From: a virus | Virus record (IMG/VR): IMGVR_UViG_3300037459_000027 | Span: 1-23,654 of that record | Length of the DNA stretch: 23,654 nt | Reading direction: 5' to 3' (one strand) | In this document: one piece after another, positions 15,845-20,715 of the stretch | Layout of the letters: each line of letters opens with the position of its first letter | How positions within the stretch are numbered: position 1 is the stretch's first letter | Program-made: the position numbers and the translations under genes | Notes under the pieces: generated by a model | The model's input: only the letters and a program-made list of their open reading frames with translations | What the model was told of the DNA's origin: nothing | Databases searched by the model: none

Positions 15845-16078
15845 ATGACCAACCTCGGAGCAAGTCCAGCAGAGCTGGCTCATCTAGCTACGCTAGATGT
15901 AGAGCAAGGCCCCAAGGGACAGGGCATAACAGGACACCAAGGGTGTCCTGAAATGGACCTGACCCAAGTCGTCGAACATGACGGAAGTCACATAGTGACT
16001 TACGACGACATCATTGCAGCACACGACCAAGCTATCTACGATAGCTTAAAGGAGCTAGACGATGCCGATGACAGTTGA
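15845..16078 (+). CDS. First early-type gene, 77-aa acidic protein of unknown function
   Basis: ATG 15845 has AGGAG at a 6-nt gap. The 77-aa product is acidic, rich in Asp and His in its second half (VVEHDGSHIVTYDDIIAAHD), ends in ELDDADDS, and has no membrane segment. I recognise no family. As the first gene after a strong sigma70-type promoter it is probably a host-takeover protein, which is inference from position. The coding sequence is packed with perfect short hairpins (stems at 15866, 15881, 15930, 15985 and 16029), several with stems of 7-9 bp and 3-nt loops. Its end overlaps the next gene by 17 nt. Confidence 0.65.
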   Translation: MTNLGASPAELAHLATLDVEQGPKGQGITGHQGCPEMDLTQVVEHDGSHIVTYDDIIAAHDQAIYDSLKELDDADDS

Positions 16079-16310
16079 TGCAGCACTTCGTGCTGCTGCC
16101 GCCGAGTTCATGGCGAACCGTGCCCCTCCAGTGTTCATCACAGATGAACAAGTGGAGCGGGAAATGCAGACTCACATGCTCCAGTGTAGTTCCCAATGGG
16201 AACGACTGGAGTTCTACGGTCTACCTTTGGTAGACGACGAAGGATACTACGATGATACCCCAGTTTCACTGGGGATCATCTCACTGGATTCGCCGCCTCC
16301 CGCGTGGTAA
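16062..16310 (+). CDS. 82-aa acidic protein of unknown function
   Basis: The start is ATG 16062 (MPMTVDAAL), with AAGGAG 7 nt upstream inside the end of the previous gene. ATG 16068 is an alternative. The product begins with an Ala-rich helix (MTVDAALRAAAAEFMANR), has an ITDEQVEREMQTHML helix, and ends with an acidic, aromatic and Pro-rich segment (LVDDEGYYDDTPVS...SPPPAW). No known motif is seen. Its reading frame holds five strong hairpins: 16080, 16126, 16179, 16219, and a 13-bp stem with one bulged base at 16251. Conserved structure rather than free codon use may therefore constrain this gene. Confidence 0.6.
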   Translation: MPMTVDAALRAAAAEFMANRAPPVFITDEQVEREMQTHMLQCSSQWERLEFYGLPLVDDEGYYDDTPVSLGIISLDSPPPAW

Positions 16311-16336
16311 TCACCGCGTACGAGGCTCCGAAACTT

Positions 16337-16383
16337 CCCCTCTCGCAAGGGAGGAGTCTTACGACTCCCTTGCTAGAGAGGGG
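16337..16383 (+). other. Long intergenic hairpin
   Basis: CCCCTCTC pairs with GAGAGGGG, GCAAGGG with CCCTTGC, and AGTC with GACT around loop TTAC, separated by a 2-nt and a 3-nt bulge. This 47-nt, 19-bp element fills the gap between the 82-aa and 115-aa genes and has no T-tract. The architecture resembles the RNase III processing hairpins between T7 early genes, though that comparison is structural only. Confidence 0.6.
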
Positions 16384-16435
16384 AGAGAATGATGATGCCC
16401 AACAGACGAGGCCAAATGGCCCGAAGGAGTTGAAA

Positions 16436-16783
16436 ATGGGTGACAAGAGAACGTCCTTAAAGGACGTAATGGCTGCCATTGAGCAGCAAGCGACCAGCAT
16501 TGATGCGCTGGTCACGGCGTTGACCGCTGACGCTATTGCCCCGGCTGCTGCTAAAGCAGCACCGGCAGTTGGTGATACGCCGAAGGTGGAGGTAGCCGAA
16601 GGCTACTTGGCCAAGATGAACGAAAAGGCCGCAGCTCACGCCACTTCCAAAGGAAGTGAGGTCGTGCTTTATGCACGGAAGAACCAGCGTGGCGAGACCA
16701 AGCTGGCCTACGCATTGAGGGAGCGTTTCGATGCCCTCAATGACCGGGGCATGATTGGTCCGGTAGGCACGTTCCAGCCGTAG
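16436..16783 (+). CDS. 115-aa Ala-rich protein of unknown function
   Basis: The start is placed at ATG 16436 (MGDKRTSLKDVM), with GAAGGAG 8 nt upstream. An in-frame GTG at 16304 would place the long hairpin inside the gene and lacks a ribosome site. The N-terminus is helical (KDVMAAIEQQATSIDALVTALT). An Ala/Pro-rich linker (IAPAAAKAAPAVGD) follows, then a basic helical C-terminal half (YARKNQRGETKLAYALRERF). No family is recognised. A small DNA- or RNA-binding C-domain would fit the charge but is speculative. The gene contains about eight hairpins, and its TAG stop begins in the loop of the last one (16773-16789). Confidence 0.6.
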   Translation: MGDKRTSLKDVMAAIEQQATSIDALVTALTADAIAPAAAKAAPAVGDTPKVEVAEGYLAKMNEKAAAHATSKGSEVVLYARKNQRGETKLAYALRERFDALNDRGMIGPVGTFQP

Positions 16784-16798
16784 GCTGGAGCTACCATC

Positions 16799-16825
16799 GA
16801 GCACACTCTTTGAGTGTGCTCTTTT
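16799..16825 (+). terminator. Rho-independent terminator-like hairpin
   Basis: A perfect 10-bp stem GAGCACACTC / GAGTGTGCTC with a TTT loop (16799-16821) is followed by TTTT and lies 16 nt after the stop at 16783. It is the best terminator candidate of the rightward arm and would end the first early transcript. The T-tract is short, so termination may be partial. Confidence 0.7.
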
Positions 16826-17401
16826 GGTGGTCCCGTGATGGATTACCCGTGCCCATCGTAATGGGTTTGCTCTCGGCCTATGGCCGGTTGGACAGAAGGT
16901 AGCTAACTTAAAAGCCCGGCTATGTATCGGTATGTCTACCTGAAAGTCGTCGCTACAGTGCCTTATACAAGCGCACATCTAGGCACAGTACCATAGGTAC
17001 TGTGTCCTTGCTCATAGGTGTGGTCGGCGTGGCACTGGCGGCGCAGCTATATGTATGTGTGCGCTCGCGCGTACGCTTTGGTAGTCCCACAGAACGTGTG
17101 TTTTTTAATGGTGGCATCCAGTCTCAACTAATCGAACGCGGAAGGTGAACGGACACAGTAAGAAGGCGCCATAACTATTCCAACTAGCCGTGCTATTCTG
17201 CAAGTAGACTGACCGAGTGGAAAACTGGAGCCACCAGTTAAAGAACATAAGGGGGACCTGCCCTCACCAAGTAGCTATGGATATAAGATACACCACATAT
17301 CTGCACTGTCGCTGACAAGGTCTTACTAGACTACGTCCTGTGGACCAGAGGTCGAGTGTAAAGGCAGGCCCCCGCCTATTAACCCACCATTGGAGAGACC
17401 A
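16826..17401 (+). other. Gap of about 580 bp without a convincing gene
   Basis: This stretch between the terminator and the pseudopilin gene contains short stems at 16852-16865 (CCCAT/ATGGG), 16874-16886 (CGGCC-TAT-GGCCG) and 16984-17004. It also has two 24-26 codon frames near 16922 and 17051 without ribosome sites, and a T6 run at 17101 without a clear stem. TATAAG near 17279 could be a -10 box for the downstream operon, but no good -35 is visible. A 173-codon frame on the opposite strand (16457-16978) overlaps the 115-aa gene and has no start signal. A small RNA or a promoter region is possible. Confidence 0.4.
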
Positions 17402-17896
17402 ATGAAGAAGCAACAAGGACTGACCCTGCTCGAACTGTTGATAGGACTGGTGATTGCCAGCATCCTATTGATCATGGCTAATGCCACGTTCGGTAACGCA
17501 GGCATTGAGTGCAAGCCTGACGGCGCACGACCCGGCTATGTAACACGAGCACGTATTGCCAACGCTATTGGCAAGCTGGGCGAGGTGAACCTCAAGATAC
17601 AGAGGTTTGAGTTGATGCACAACAGGTTCCCTGTTAGCCTCGACGAACTCAACCTACCAACACCCACTGACCCGTGGGGTAATGAGTACGTGTTCCTCAG
17701 CTTCAAGGATGTCAATGGCAACGGACCCAAGCGCAAGTACAAGAGTCAAGTACCTGTGAACAGGTACTTCGATGTGTATAGCATGGGACCAGACGGTAAG
17801 ACAGCCACACCTATGGTGTCCCAACCCGGATGCGATGACATTCTCGTAGCTGGTGATGGGTACTATGTAGGTGTAGCCTACTGGTTCAATGACTGA
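17402..17896 (+). CDS. Type II secretion GspG-like pseudopilin encoded by the phage
   Basis: The start is ATG 17402, with GGAGAG directly upstream; an in-frame TTG at 17390 overlaps that site and is unlikely. The 164-aa product has a textbook prepilin leader: MKKQQG, cleavage, then LTLLELLIGLVIASILL, with Glu at mature position 5 (E11) and a hydrophobic helix to about residue 27. The globular part has the GspG hallmarks: a short helix and FPVSLDEL, then PTDPWGNEYVF (88-98), FDVYSMGPDGK (123-133) and GCDDI (143-147), the last resembling the calcium-binding loop. C37 and C144 may form a disulfide. Processing would need the host prepilin peptidase. Roles such as disturbing host secretion or pili, or superinfection exclusion, are inference. 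Confidence 0.85.
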   Translation: MKKQQGLTLLELLIGLVIASILLIMANATFGNAGIECKPDGARPGYVTRARIANAIGKLGEVNLKIQRFELMHNRFPVSLDELNLPTPTDPWGNEYVFLSFKDVNGNGPKRKYKSQVPVNRYFDVYSMGPDGKTATPMVSQPGCDDILVAGDGYYVGVAYWFND

Positions 17897-17967
17897 TGAA
17901 CTACCACAGCATCGAGGACTACTGGTTCTGGTATGTACATATGTACCAGCATTTTGAAAACTACTAA
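17896..17967 (+). CDS. 23-aa aromatic-rich micro-ORF coupled to the pseudopilin gene
   Basis: ATG 17896 shares its first base with the pseudopilin stop (TGATG), a standard coupling arrangement, and the frame ends at TAA 17967. The predicted peptide begins MNYHSIEDYWFWYV and ends HFENY: about half of its residues are aromatic (Tyr, Trp, Phe), plus three His, and it has almost no basic residues. A palindromic stretch around GTACATATGTAC lies in its second half. I recognise no family. Translation is supported only by the coupling, and it could be a regulatory leader for the next gene. Confidence 0.45.
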   Translation: MNYHSIEDYWFWYVHMYQHFENY

Positions 17968-17978
17968 AGGACACGACC

Positions 17979-18107
17979 ATGACCAAGCTATGGTTTGGCC
18001 CGCCTCTCAATAACGAGGGGCACTGGTTGCACGGCAGCATACCTGTCTTGCGTAACGGACGCCACATTGGGTGGATACGAGAGCATGGTGGATGGTGGGC
18101 ACTATGA
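17979..18107 (+). CDS. 42-aa small protein of unknown function
   Basis: ATG 17979 follows AAAGGACACGACC. The peptide is rich in Trp, Gly and His (MTKLWFGPPLNNEGHW at the start, REHGGWWAL at the end) and has a LRNGRHIGWIREH strand-like region resembling a small beta protein. It overlaps the next start by 4 nt (ATGA at 18104-18107), which supports translation. No family is recognised. Confidence 0.55.
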   Translation: MTKLWFGPPLNNEGHWLHGSIPVLRNGRHIGWIREHGGWWAL

Positions 18108-18298
18108 CTGGTGAGTACAAGACAGTGGTCAACAGGTTGAAGTGTCACTTGAATCAAGTGATCACTCAACGTGACTCCGTAACACAGGATGGTCAGGTAG
18201 TAGCTACTGAGATCATCATGTCTACACCCGACACACCCATAGTATCGCTCGATGACCTTGAGCTAATGGACACAGGTGACTTCGATGTATGTGATTAA
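18104..18298 (+). CDS. 64-aa small protein of unknown function
   Basis: The start is ATG 18104 (MTGEYKTVVNRLK), coupled by ATGA to the 42-aa gene. An upstream in-frame ATG at 18071 would overlap that gene and lacks a ribosome site. The product has a helical first half (TVVNRLKCHLNQVITQ) and an acidic C-terminus (VSLDDLELMDTGDFDVCD). A 3-nt-loop hairpin (TCACTTG-AAT-CAAGTGA) lies at 18145-18161 in the coding sequence. Family unknown. Confidence 0.6.
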   Translation: MTGEYKTVVNRLKCHLNQVITQRDSVTQDGQVVATEIIMSTPDTPIVSLDDLELMDTGDFDVCD

Positions 18299-18482
18299 GA
18301 ACGACCACCGCAAGGCGTTCCAAACCTACGATGGATGGACCACCATTGAGAATGGTGTCCTCACTGGGCTACAGAACGTGATCCGTTTCACCTCGCGTGA
18401 GGTGGAGCTTAACGAGAGCCGACTACCTAGTGGTAGCCGGTTCGTTTATTTTCCACGACGTAGATGGAGAGATTTGAAATGA
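18285..18482 (+). CDS. 65-aa basic protein of unknown function
   Basis: ATG 18285 (MYVIKNDHRKAFQTYDGW) has AGGTGA upstream, and the gene overlaps the previous one by 14 nt. The product appears beta-rich and ends in a strongly basic segment (SRFVYFPRRRWRDLK), suggesting nucleic-acid or membrane-surface contact, though this is not diagnostic. Hairpins CACCATT-GAG-AATGGTG (18341) and CACCTC-GCGT-GAGGTG (18389) lie inside. Its stop overlaps the next ATG (ATGA). Confidence 0.6.
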   Translation: MYVIKNDHRKAFQTYDGWTTIENGVLTGLQNVIRFTSREVELNESRLPSGSRFVYFPRRRWRDLK

Positions 18483-18913
18483 GTACAAAGAAACTGAACA
18501 AGAGACTGGCTCGCAAGTGGTGTGATGCACTGGAGTCAGGTGAGTACGACCAGTGCCAAGGACAACTGGGTGAGTATGATCCAGTGAAGGATGAAGATTC
18601 ATTCTGTTGCCTCGGTGTACTGTGCATAGTGGAAGGCTTCACCACCACTGAAGAGGAACCTAAGTCATGGACTGGATTGTCGAAGGAAGAACGTGATGTT
18701 CGGCCTCGTCAACTGACCTTCAATGACCCGAAGTACAAGACGGACAAGGCACTCAAGAAGTACGGTCGCACTGAACAGTATTCAGTGCCGTCATGGTCCA
18801 AGCTCAACCTGCCCAACACTCACATGGACAAGCTCGTCCAGATGAATGACCTCCACAACAAGAGCTTCAAGCAGATCGCCAAGTACATACGCAAGCATGT
18901 GATTGGTGAGTAA
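18479..18913 (+). CDS. Conserved phage-type protein with FCCLGVLC motif
   Basis: ATG 18479 (MSTKKLNKRLARKW) has GGAGAG upstream and overlaps the previous stop (ATGA); ATG 18464 in the same frame overlaps the ribosome site and is disfavoured. The 144-aa product has a recognisable layout: WCDALESGEYDQCQGQL (residues about 15-31), SFCCLGVLCIVEG (42-54), and a C-terminal MNDLHNKSFKQIAKYI (122-137). I know this pattern from many phage and prophage hypothetical proteins, but no function is established that I can name. The Cys cluster might bind metal. Confidence 0.75.
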   Translation: MSTKKLNKRLARKWCDALESGEYDQCQGQLGEYDPVKDEDSFCCLGVLCIVEGFTTTEEEPKSWTGLSKEERDVRPRQLTFNDPKYKTDKALKKYGRTEQYSVPSWSKLNLPNTHMDKLVQMNDLHNKSFKQIAKYIRKHVIGE

Positions 18914-18929
18914 GCAACCACCCTGCAAC

Positions 18930-19115
18930 ATGACCCGTTCCGCACTGGAACGGGAAGTGTTGGAGCTACGTGACGGTACGTGTCGCTTCAACTGTCGAAC
19001 AGGCAAGACACAGTTCGCGCGTGGTGTGGAGTGGGCCATTGGGTTTCTTCCCGACGATTGGGAAGCGACATTCGCTGAGCTAAAGGAACGAGAGAAATGG
19101 AAGACGACCGACTGA
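18930..19115 (+). CDS. 61-aa small protein of unknown function
   Basis: I choose ATG 18930 (MTRSALEREVLELRDG). Upstream in-frame GTG (18906) and TTG (18903) overlap the previous stop and would give 69-70 aa. None has a clear ribosome site, so the start is uncertain. The product is helical and charged (ARGVEWAIGFLPDDWEATF, then AELKEREKWK). A CCCGTTCC/GGAACGGG hairpin (18934-18954) covers the first codons. No family is recognised. Confidence 0.5.
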   Translation: MTRSALEREVLELRDGTCRFNCRTGKTQFARGVEWAIGFLPDDWEATFAELKEREKWKTTD

Positions 19116-19180
19116 AGCAAGCACGGGTAGTGCTCGGGCTACTGCTCATCACTATCGTGTGTCTCCATGCTGTGCTATAG
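19097..19180 (+). CDS. 27-aa single-span membrane micro-protein
   Basis: ATG 19097 is preceded by AAAGGAACGAGAGAA, a usable ribosome site, inside the end of the 61-aa gene. The peptide has a charged N-terminus (MEDDRLKQAR) and then one hydrophobic segment (VVLGLLLITIVCLHAVL), giving a plausible transmembrane helix. Single-span micro-proteins of this kind are common in phages as regulators of host membrane complexes or lysis, but no specific function can be assigned. Confidence 0.5.
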   Translation: MEDDRLKQARVVLGLLLITIVCLHAVL

Positions 19181-19487
19181 GGACAGGACATGGTGCAGCC
19201 AACGACAGTGCGGTAACATGGAGTGTGCCCGCAACATAACACCCAAGGTGCATATGGCAGCCATTAAATGGTGGGGTGGTGTCAACTATCCCGTATCAGT
19301 GGGTGATTTGAAATCAGATGACTGTGGCTATGTGCCACTGAAGGAGGACGTATGCGTTTTAAGGACAGGTGGATGCGGCACGCCGTGGCTATCTCAAGTA
19401 ACGGACGGCCAGTCACACGCAGCTTTGAACGCCACACTAAGAGCAATGACGGCAAGACTATTGTTAAGGTGCAGGTCGAAGAGGTAG
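19167..19487 (+). CDS. Cys-rich phage-type protein with overrunning C-terminus
   Basis: ATG 19167 overlaps the micro-protein gene by 14 nt and has no good ribosome site, so coupling is likely. Residues 1-60 have a familiar layout of small phage proteins: MLCYRDRTWC, CGNMECARN, AAIKWWGG, PVSVGDLKSDDCGY, with Cys spacing that suggests zinc binding. After residue 60 the frame continues about 45 more codons as an unconvincing Arg/Ala/Leu-rich tail that overlaps the next gene by 136 nt. That gene has a strong ribosome site. The tail may result from a lost stop codon or frameshift. Confidence 0.6.
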   Translation: MLCYRDRTWCSQRQCGNMECARNITPKVHMAAIKWWGGVNYPVSVGDLKSDDCGYVPLKEDVCVLRTGGCGTPWLSQVTDGQSHAALNATLRAMTARLLLRCRSKR

Positions 19488-19582
19488 TGTATGCTCACGA
19501 TGTGTACCGCAAGAAGATTGATGGCAAGAAGAAGGCCGACCCTATACTGTGGCATCGTGGTGCTAAGGTAGGCACAGTCTAG
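19352..19582 (+). CDS. 76-aa basic protein of unknown function
   Basis: ATG 19352 has a perfect AAGGAGG site 4 nt upstream, the strongest signal in this stretch. The product is strongly basic (MRFKDRWMRHAVAISSNGR at the start; DVYRKKIDGKKKADP near the C-terminus) and looks like a small mixed alpha/beta protein. The 5' 136 nt overlap the Cys-rich gene in another frame. The stop TAG shares its G with the GTG start of the next gene (TAGTG). Function unknown. Confidence 0.6.
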   Translation: MRFKDRWMRHAVAISSNGRPVTRSFERHTKSNDGKTIVKVQVEEVVYAHDVYRKKIDGKKKADPILWHRGAKVGTV

Positions 19583-19677
19583 TGTTCCTCGGCCTTGCTG
19601 TATGCTGCGGGTTGTATGGCAACGCAGCCCTTGCCATAGTATTCTTTATTCTTTGGTGCTTAGAAGGAGAACAGTAA
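19582..19677 (+). CDS. 31-aa membrane micro-protein with GTG start
   Basis: GTG 19582 overlaps the previous stop (TAGTG), and its TAA overlaps the next ATG (TAATG at 19675-19679). The frame is fixed on both sides by coupling junctions, the main evidence that it is real. The peptide is almost wholly hydrophobic: FLGLAVCCGLYGNAALAIVF followed by FILWCLEGEQ, with three Cys. It likely spans the membrane once. The end of its coding sequence carries the ribosome site (GAAGGAGA) of the next gene. Confidence 0.55.
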   Translation: MFLGLAVCCGLYGNAALAIVFFILWCLEGEQ

Positions 19678-19907
19678 TGTACATCATGAAGATAACTGAA
19701 GTATCGGGTACTGAACCATGGTTCAGTGGTCCGGGTTGGTATTACACCGACGAGCAGTATGAGTATCATGGCCCCGCTGACACTGAGCGTGAGGCATGTG
19801 AAGGGAGCGCCCATATTGTCAATGATCTTTACGACAGGCTAGTGGCCTTCAACAAGGCCGTCAACTCACCGAGCCTTATCATACCTGAACGGAGCATCCT
19901 CCAATGA
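19677..19907 (+). CDS. 76-aa small protein of unknown function
   Basis: The start is ATG 19677 (MYIMKITEVSG), with GAAGGAGA upstream. The product is acidic and aromatic (GPGWYYTDEQYEYHGP), with a helical C-terminal half (AHIVNDLYDRLVAFNKAV). An 18-bp perfect palindrome centred on CCATGG lies at 19710-19727, about 35 nt into the gene. The stop overlaps the next start (ATGA). No family is recognised. Confidence 0.6.
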   Translation: MYIMKITEVSGTEPWFSGPGWYYTDEQYEYHGPADTEREACEGSAHIVNDLYDRLVAFNKAVNSPSLIIPERSILQ

Positions 19908-20095
19908 ACAGTAACAACTGGTGTCACTATGTAATACTCAACTTCATAGTGGTAGCACTATGCCTCATTAGCTACCGCATATGGGAAGTCGGTGAGCTAT
20001 TACGTGATCGTCACGAGGCAGCAGTAACGGCAGAGTGTACTGCCCCTACTGTATGTCGTAATGAGTTCGGACAACGGAAGGAGTGTAACAAATGA
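19904..20095 (+). CDS. 63-aa membrane-anchored protein
   Basis: ATG 19904 overlaps the previous stop (ATGA). The N-terminus carries one hydrophobic helix (CHYVILNFIVVALCLISYRI, residues 7-26), followed by a charged helical segment (WEVGELLRDRHEAAV) and a Cys-containing tail (AECTAPTVC...KECNK). The layout of short cytoplasmic lead, single span and soluble tail resembles an inner-membrane spanin or a superinfection protein, but no lysis gene is confirmed nearby. Competing hairpins (CATAGTG-GTAG-CACTATG, and an upstream CACTATG copy) lie at 19925-19962. Confidence 0.55.
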   Translation: MNSNNWCHYVILNFIVVALCLISYRIWEVGELLRDRHEAAVTAECTAPTVCRNEFGQRKECNK

Positions 20096-20292
20096 ATAAG
20101 ATCATGGAGTACATGTTAATAGCAGTCATCGTAGGTATCATAATGGTGACCCTACTCATAGCTGGAACGCTGCTCTTACCTGTCTTTGTATTGGGCTGCG
20201 GCACACTGGCAGTAGCTTGGGTGGTGACGAGGTTCTCCTCTCTCTTTTCCGTCGGAGCGAAGCGACGACGGAAAGAGAGAGAGGAGGGATGA
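20092..20292 (+). CDS. 66-aa membrane protein with basic tail
   Basis: ATG 20092 is coupled to the previous gene by ATGA. The first 45 residues are hydrophobic (YMLIAVIVGIIMVTLLIAGT, then LLPVFVLGCGTLAVAWVV), long enough for two closely spaced spans. The tail is strongly basic (GAKRRRKEREEG). Two spans plus a basic cytoplasmic tail would be compatible with a class II holin, but no adjacent endolysin supports this. The tail-coding DNA forms the hairpin at 20235-20286. Confidence 0.55.
   Translation: MNKIMEYMLIAVIVGIIMVTLLIAGTLLLPVFVLGCGTLAVAWVVTRFSSLFSVGAKRRRKEREEG
20235..20286 (+). other. Long hairpin covering the ribosome site of the next gene
   Basis: CTCCTCTCTC plus TTTTCCGTCG (20235-20254) pairs with CGACGGAAAGAGAGAGAGGAG-type sequence (20266-20286, one small bulge), giving about 19 bp with an 11-nt loop. 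The right arm contains the AGGAGGG ribosome site of the 139-aa gene. Ribosomes translating the upstream gene would open it, so it should enforce coupling. Confidence 0.6.
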
Positions 20293-20295
20293 TTG

Positions 20296-20715
20296 ATGAT
20301 GCGACTCATAATGAGGGTGAACGAGTACGACGACCAGCATACTATTAGTCAGTATGTTGGAGACCGGCAGCCAATGTTCGACACGATGAACGACCTTGAT
20401 AACAAGTGGCCCGGTGTATTGAGCCACGATGTGTGGTTCACTGACCCAGTGTTCGGCAAGTACCACACCCTAGAAGAATTGCAAGAGCTGGAAATAATGG
20501 CAGCCGAGGAAGAGACCGATGAACACATGGATGCGACAGCACTTAGCAAGACCAATGAACTTGCCGCCCTCATGGAAGAACCGTTCGTCACTGAGGATAA
20601 AGAGGGGAGCAACATACCCAGCCTTGCTGTGGAAGCAGAACATGAGTGTGAGGATGGAGCAGCAGTTACTAAGCGGACCCCTCTACCTCTCATTGACCTC
20701 AAGGTGCGTTCATGA
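20296..20715 (+). CDS. 139-aa acidic protein of unknown function
   Basis: The start is ATG 20296 (MMRLIMRVNEYDDQ), 7 nt after AGGAGGG, which is buried in a hairpin. The product is acidic, with YHTLEELQELEIMAAEEE and ALMEEPFVTEDKEG segments and a preceding folded-looking part (PMFDTMNDLDNKWPGVL). There is no membrane segment. The 3' end overlaps a zinc-ribbon-like frame (from 20654), and its stop overlaps the next start (ATGA at 20712). No family is recognised. Confidence 0.6.
   Translation: MMRLIMRVNEYDDQHTISQYVGDRQPMFDTMNDLDNKWPGVLSHDVWFTDPVFGKYHTLEELQELEIMAAEEETDEHMDATALSKTNELAALMEEPFVTEDKEGSNIPSLAVEAEHECEDGAAVTKRTPLPLIDLKVRS

Larger units (their letters stand above)
15866..17004 (+). repeat. 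Tiled array of short perfect hairpins, mostly with 3-nt loops
   Basis: About 24 short inverted repeats follow one another at roughly 35-55 bp intervals. Perfect stems of 7 bp or more with exactly 3-nt loops start at 15881 (8 bp, TAC), 15930 (9, AAG), 15985 (7, ATA), 16029 (8, TAC), 16080 (7, TTC), 16132 (8, ACA), 16219 (7, TTT), 16258 (7, TTC), 16451 (7, TAA), 16642 (7, AAA), 16773 (7, GTA), 16799 (10, TTT) and 16984 (9, ATA). Shorter ones sit between them (15866, 16192, 16592, 16874). Stem sequences are unrelated, so this is not a dispersed repeat or CRISPR. Loops fall in all three codon positions, so repeated peptides do not cause it. Confidence 0.8.

Noticed and set aside
16457-16978. 173-codon minus-strand frame
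   Set aside because: It opposes the 115-aa gene and the terminator, has no start signal, and a His/Cys/Arg-rich composition typical of antisense frames.
15866-17004. CRISPR array interpretation of the regularly spaced palindromes
   Set aside because: Stems have unrelated sequences; there is no constant repeat, and the DNA codes for proteins in continuous frames.
17094-17106. T6 run as a terminator
   Set aside because: No stem directly precedes it on the plus strand.
17654-18169. 171-codon minus-strand frame opposite the pseudopilin and small genes
   Set aside because: It runs against a set of coupled plus-strand genes with good start signals and has no protein-like pattern.
20092-20292. 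Holin assignment for the two-span membrane protein
   Set aside because: Topology and basic tail fit, but there is no neighbouring endolysin and other membrane micro-proteins fit equally well.
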